From Chloroflexota bacterium (lineage in GTDB: Bacteria > Chloroflexota > Dehalococcoidia > Bin125), in the NCBI GenBank assembly GCA_026707335.1, contig JAPOXB010000142.1:1-9803 (forward strand): a DNA stretch of 9,803 nt. The letters run 5' to 3'. Of the stretch, positions 5,844-9,803 are shown piece after piece; positions within the stretch are counted from its first letter, which is position 1, and every line of letters starts with the position of its first letter. The translations under genes and the position numbers were made by a program. The notes under the pieces were generated by a model, which was given only the letters and a program-made list of their open reading frames with translations, did not search any database and had not been told where the DNA came from.

Positions 5844-6791
5844 CTAGCCCGGGCCGATCAGCACCTTGGTCGGCCGCCAGCGCTCGGGCCAGCCGGCCTC
5901 GGGGACCAGCACGGCGATCGGCGCGCCCAGCCGGTCGATCGCCAGCGCGTGCGGCGCCGGCCCCGCCCCCGTCCCGCCCACCGGCAGCGGCACGGCCTGT
6001 CCGTTGAGCAGCCGGCTGCGCTGCGCCGCGCTGGGGATGACGCGCGGCCAGTGCTCGAAGAAGCCGGCCACCGGCGCGGCCAACTCCCATCCGCGGCCGG
6101 CGGCGAAGGCGGCCTCGAGATCGTCCGGGCCGTGCGCCTGCTCGACGCCGACCGGCCCGATGCCGGTGCGCCGCATCTCGATCACGTGGCCGCCGCAGCC
6201 CAGTTGCGCGCCCAGGTCGCGGGCGATCGCGCGCACGTAGGTGCCCGTGCTCACCGTCATCTCCAGGTCGAGCAGGGGCGAGCGCCAGTCCCCCATCGTG
6301 AGGGCGTGGATCGTGACCTCCCGCGGCGCGATCTCCACCGGGTCGCCGCGCCGGGCCGCCCGGTGCGCGGTGACGCCGCCCACCTTGACGGCGCTGAAGG
6401 CGGGCGGTACCTGCTCGATCGTGCCCCGGAAGGCGCCCAGCGCCTGCTCGATCTGCGCCGCGGTGAGGTCCGGCACGGGCGCCTCGGCGACCACGGCGCC
6501 CTCGGCGTCGTCGGTGTCGGTGCTGATGCCCAGGCGGACCGTCGCGCGGTAGTGCTTGTGGTGCTCGCCCAGGTACTCGATCAGCCGCGTCGCCCGGCCC
6601 ACGAAGATCGGCAGCAGGCCGGTGGCCATGGGGTCGAGCGTGCCGCCGTGCCCCACGCGCCGGATGCCGGTCCAGCGCCGCAGCCGCTGCACGACGTCGT
6701 GCGAGGTCGGCCCCGCCGGTTTGTCGATGAGGAAGAGGCCCGTGCCGGGGCCTGCGTCCGGCGTGGGCGCGTCCGACGACGGATCGCTCAC
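5844..6791 (-). CDS. truB: tRNA pseudouridine(55) synthase TruB
   Basis: Converts U55 in the T-loop of tRNAs to pseudouridine. It is 315 residues, normal for the bacterial family. After an acidic, Pro-rich tail (residues 1-17) come FLIDKPAGPTSHDVV, then motif II HGGTLDPMATGLL with catalytic Asp53, and KHYRATVRLG carrying the conserved Tyr. PPAFSAVKVGG is next (Phe where many homologues have Tyr), then GTYVRAIARDLG with the conserved Arg and GGHVIEMRRTGIG. The C-terminal part is short and PUA-like at most. The ATG overlaps the TGA of rbfA by 4 nt (6788-6791), indicating translational coupling. It is the last gene of the minus-strand operon and ends 18 nt from the convergent cupin-like gene. 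Confidence 0.96.
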   Translation of the reverse strand: MSDPSSDAPTPDAGPGTGLFLIDKPAGPTSHDVVQRLRRWTGIRRVGHGGTLDPMATGLLPIFVGRATRLIEYLGEHHKHYRATVRLGISTDTDDAEGAVVAEAPVPDLTAAQIEQALGAFRGTIEQVPPAFSAVKVGGVTAHRAARRGDPVEIAPREVTIHALTMGDWRSPLLDLEMTVSTGTYVRAIARDLGAQLGCGGHVIEMRRTGIGPVGVEQAHGPDDLEAAFAAGRGWELAAPVAGFFEHWPRVIPSAAQRSRLLNGQAVPLPVGGTGAGPAPHALAIDRLGAPIAVLVPEAGWPERWRPTKVLIGPG

Positions 6792-7207
6792 GCGTCGGCC
6801 TGCCCGTCGTCGGGGGGATCAGTGGCGGCCGGATCGGCGTCCGGCTCGGCGCCCGGCAGGCCGTCGCGGCGGATGCGATCGAGCAGGTCGAGGATGCGGC
6901 GGTCCTCCTCGATGCGGTCGTCGCGCTGGAACTGGAGTTGCGGGATCGACTTCATGCTCAGGTGCGGGCGCAGTTGCCGCTGCACGAAGTGGCGGGAGTG
7001 ATTGAGCGCCGCGACCACGGCGTCGCGCTGCGGCTCGCTGCCCATGACCGAGACCAGCACCCGCGCGTGCTGCAGGTCGGCCGAGGTCGTCACCTCGGTC
7101 ACGGAGATCAGGTCCGCCTGCAGGCGCGGATCCTTGAGTTCGCGGGCGATGATCTCGGCGACCACCTCCCGCAGGAGATCGTTCACGCGTTCCTGGCGTC
7201 GGGCCAT
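6788..7207 (-). CDS. rbfA: 30S ribosome-binding factor RbfA
   Basis: Single KH-fold protein that binds the small ribosomal subunit and helps mature the 5' end of 16S rRNA, important in the cold. It is 139 residues. The N-terminal RQERVNDLLREVVAEII helix is followed by ELKDPRL and the ISVTEVTTSADLQHARV strand-turn, both diagnostic, and by LRPHLSMKSIPQLQFQRD ending in a helix (IEEDRRILDLL). The last 22 residues (from about PGAEPDADP) are an acidic, Pro/Asp/Ala-rich disordered tail. It starts 49 nt after infB and overlaps truB by 4 nt, the standard infB-rbfA-truB order. The ribosome binding site is modest (GGAG about 10 nt upstream). Confidence 0.95.
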   Translation of the reverse strand: MARRQERVNDLLREVVAEIIARELKDPRLQADLISVTEVTTSADLQHARVLVSVMGSEPQRDAVVAALNHSRHFVQRQLRPHLSMKSIPQLQFQRDDRIEEDRRILDLLDRIRRDGLPGAEPDADPAATDPPDDGQADA

Positions 7208-7256
7208 GCTGTCTTCGTCTCCGGGCCCCCGCGCGGGGGGTGTCGCGGGATGCTCT

Positions 7257-9079
<1,823 letters not shown>

Positions 9080-9083
<4 letters not shown>

Positions 9084-9409
9084 GGCGTCGTCTCTCCCGC
9101 GCTAGCGTAGCGCGCCCCCGCGCCCACCACGCCAGCCCGCTCCGGCGGCGGTCCGCCCGCGAGCAGCGCCAGCGCGTCGTCGCCGAGATCCTGCCGCAGC
9201 GCCGCGCCCAGCGCCCGGCCGCGGGCGGCGCGCCGCCAGCAGTCGGGCTCGGCGCAGAGGTAGGCGCCGCGACCCGGCGCCCGCCCGCGCGCGTCGATGG
9301 ACAGGCCTCCCTCGGCGTCGACGACCAGCCGCACCAACTCGGCCTTGGGCCGCTTGGTCCGGCAGGCGACGCAACTGCGTTGCGGCTGGCGGCGGGGTCG
9401 CGGTGGCAT
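9080..9409 (-). CDS. ylxR: YlxR/DUF448 family RNA-binding protein
   Basis: Small basic protein of the nusA-infB operon; family members bind RNA and have been linked to transcription control and RNase P regulation. The core is CVACRTKRPKAELVRLV, a strand pair, then GRGAYLC and a C-terminal helix (LGAALRQDLGDDALALL). A Cys pair in CVAC is present, with another Cys in AYLC and in EPDCW. From ATG 9409 it is 109 residues and the first Cys is near residue 13, as in most homologues. An in-frame ATG at 9433 would add MRRPDRER; neither start has a strong ribosome binding site (GGGAA just before 9409). The C-terminal 25 residues are Gly/Pro/Ala-rich. Its TGA overlaps the infB ATG by 4 nt. It lies downstream of nusA, as expected. 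Confidence 0.92.
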
Positions 9410-9466
9410 GCGTTCCCGATCTGGGCGCCGCATCCGGCGCCCGCCGGTCCCGGGAGCGGGAGCGGG

Positions 9467-9803
9467 CTAGAAGTCGTCCTCGTAGTCCGCGTAGGGGTCC
9501 TCGTCGAGCCCCTCGTCGGTTTCGACGTAGCGCGGGCGGCGCCGCTTCTTCTGCTTGCCCTTCTCGTCCTGCTCGGGACGGCGGCGCAGCACCTCTTCGG
9601 CGAAGCGGATCTTGCCGGACTCGGCCGGCGCCGGGGCGACCTCGACGGCGGTCGCGAAGGCCGGCTCGAGTTCCGGCTCCTCGGCGGTCTCGGTCTCGGC
9701 GGGCTCGGCGCGGCCCTTGCGCGGGTCGGCGACGGGCTCCAGCGGCGTGGCCGCGACCGGCTCCGGCTCGGCGTCGGGGGCGGCCTGCGCCGCCGCGGGA
9801 CGG
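9467..9803 (-). CDS. nusA: Probable C-terminal tail of transcription factor NusA, 5' partial
   Basis: An open frame enters from the right edge and ends at a TAG (minus strand, 9469-9467), giving 111 visible residues and no need for a start inside the window. The first 60 or so residues are low-complexity Ala/Pro/Glu repeats. KIRFAEEVLRRR follows, then a basic stretch (KGKQKKRRRPR), and the chain ends acidic and aromatic (DEDPYADYEDDF). No NusA S1 or KH domain is visible; the assignment rests on position, since nusA nearly always precedes ylxR and infB, and extended charged NusA tails occur in several GC-rich phyla. The coding sense is supported by G/C at third positions and the absence of stops. 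An unrelated gene inserted before ylxR is possible but less likely. Confidence 0.65.
   Translation of the reverse strand, partial: RPAAAQAAPDAEPEPVAATPLEPVADPRKGRAEPAETETAEEPELEPAFATAVEVAPAPAESGKIRFAEEVLRRRPEQDEKGKQKKRRRPRYVETDEGLDEDPYADYEDDF

Overview
The window comes from a very GC-rich bacterial chromosome and consists almost entirely of housekeeping genes. Several traits suggest Chloroflexota (Thermomicrobia-like or a related class): a short initiation factor IF-2 of about 608 residues with a single N-terminal IF2_N module, a malonyl transacylase with a GHSMGQ nucleophile elbow, and the third-position G/C bias. A GC-rich actinobacterial-type lineage cannot be excluded without a search.

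Left part, plus strand (1-5825): the 3' part of a DtxR/IdeR-family metal-dependent repressor, then a type II fatty-acid synthesis cluster in the order fabG, fabD, two tandem fabF-type condensing enzymes, acpP and a small degenerate cupin. FabD loads malonyl groups onto ACP, the two ketosynthases extend the chain and FabG reduces the 3-keto intermediate. FabH, the dehydratase and the enoyl reductase are not in the window. The most AT-rich stretch here, between fabG and fabD (about 1483-1570), probably carries a promoter for fabD and the genes after it.

Right part, minus strand (5844-9803): the conserved transcription/translation operon read right to left as nusA (C-terminal tail only), ylxR, infB, rbfA, truB. 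Two junctions (ylxR/infB and rbfA/truB) are 4-nt ATGA overlaps, which indicates translational coupling. The two clusters converge at about 5826-5843, where a small GC hairpin sits.

The most unusual feature is a 76-bp imperfect tandem duplication (406-557) at the end of the DtxR-family gene. It removes that gene's stop from the reading frame and leaves one open frame running from the regulator into fabG. The two copies differ only at synonymous third-codon positions, so it may be a join between two strain haplotypes rather than a natural fusion. Other points of interest are active-site substitutions in the first ketosynthase, an Asn-to-Asp change in the FabG catalytic tetrad, and a second ketosynthase without a canonical start codon upstream of its conserved N-terminus. 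I saw no mobile element, CRISPR array, tRNA or rRNA, and no convincing undescribed system. No gene-free stretch exceeds 300 bases; the longest, 1433-1622, is described below.
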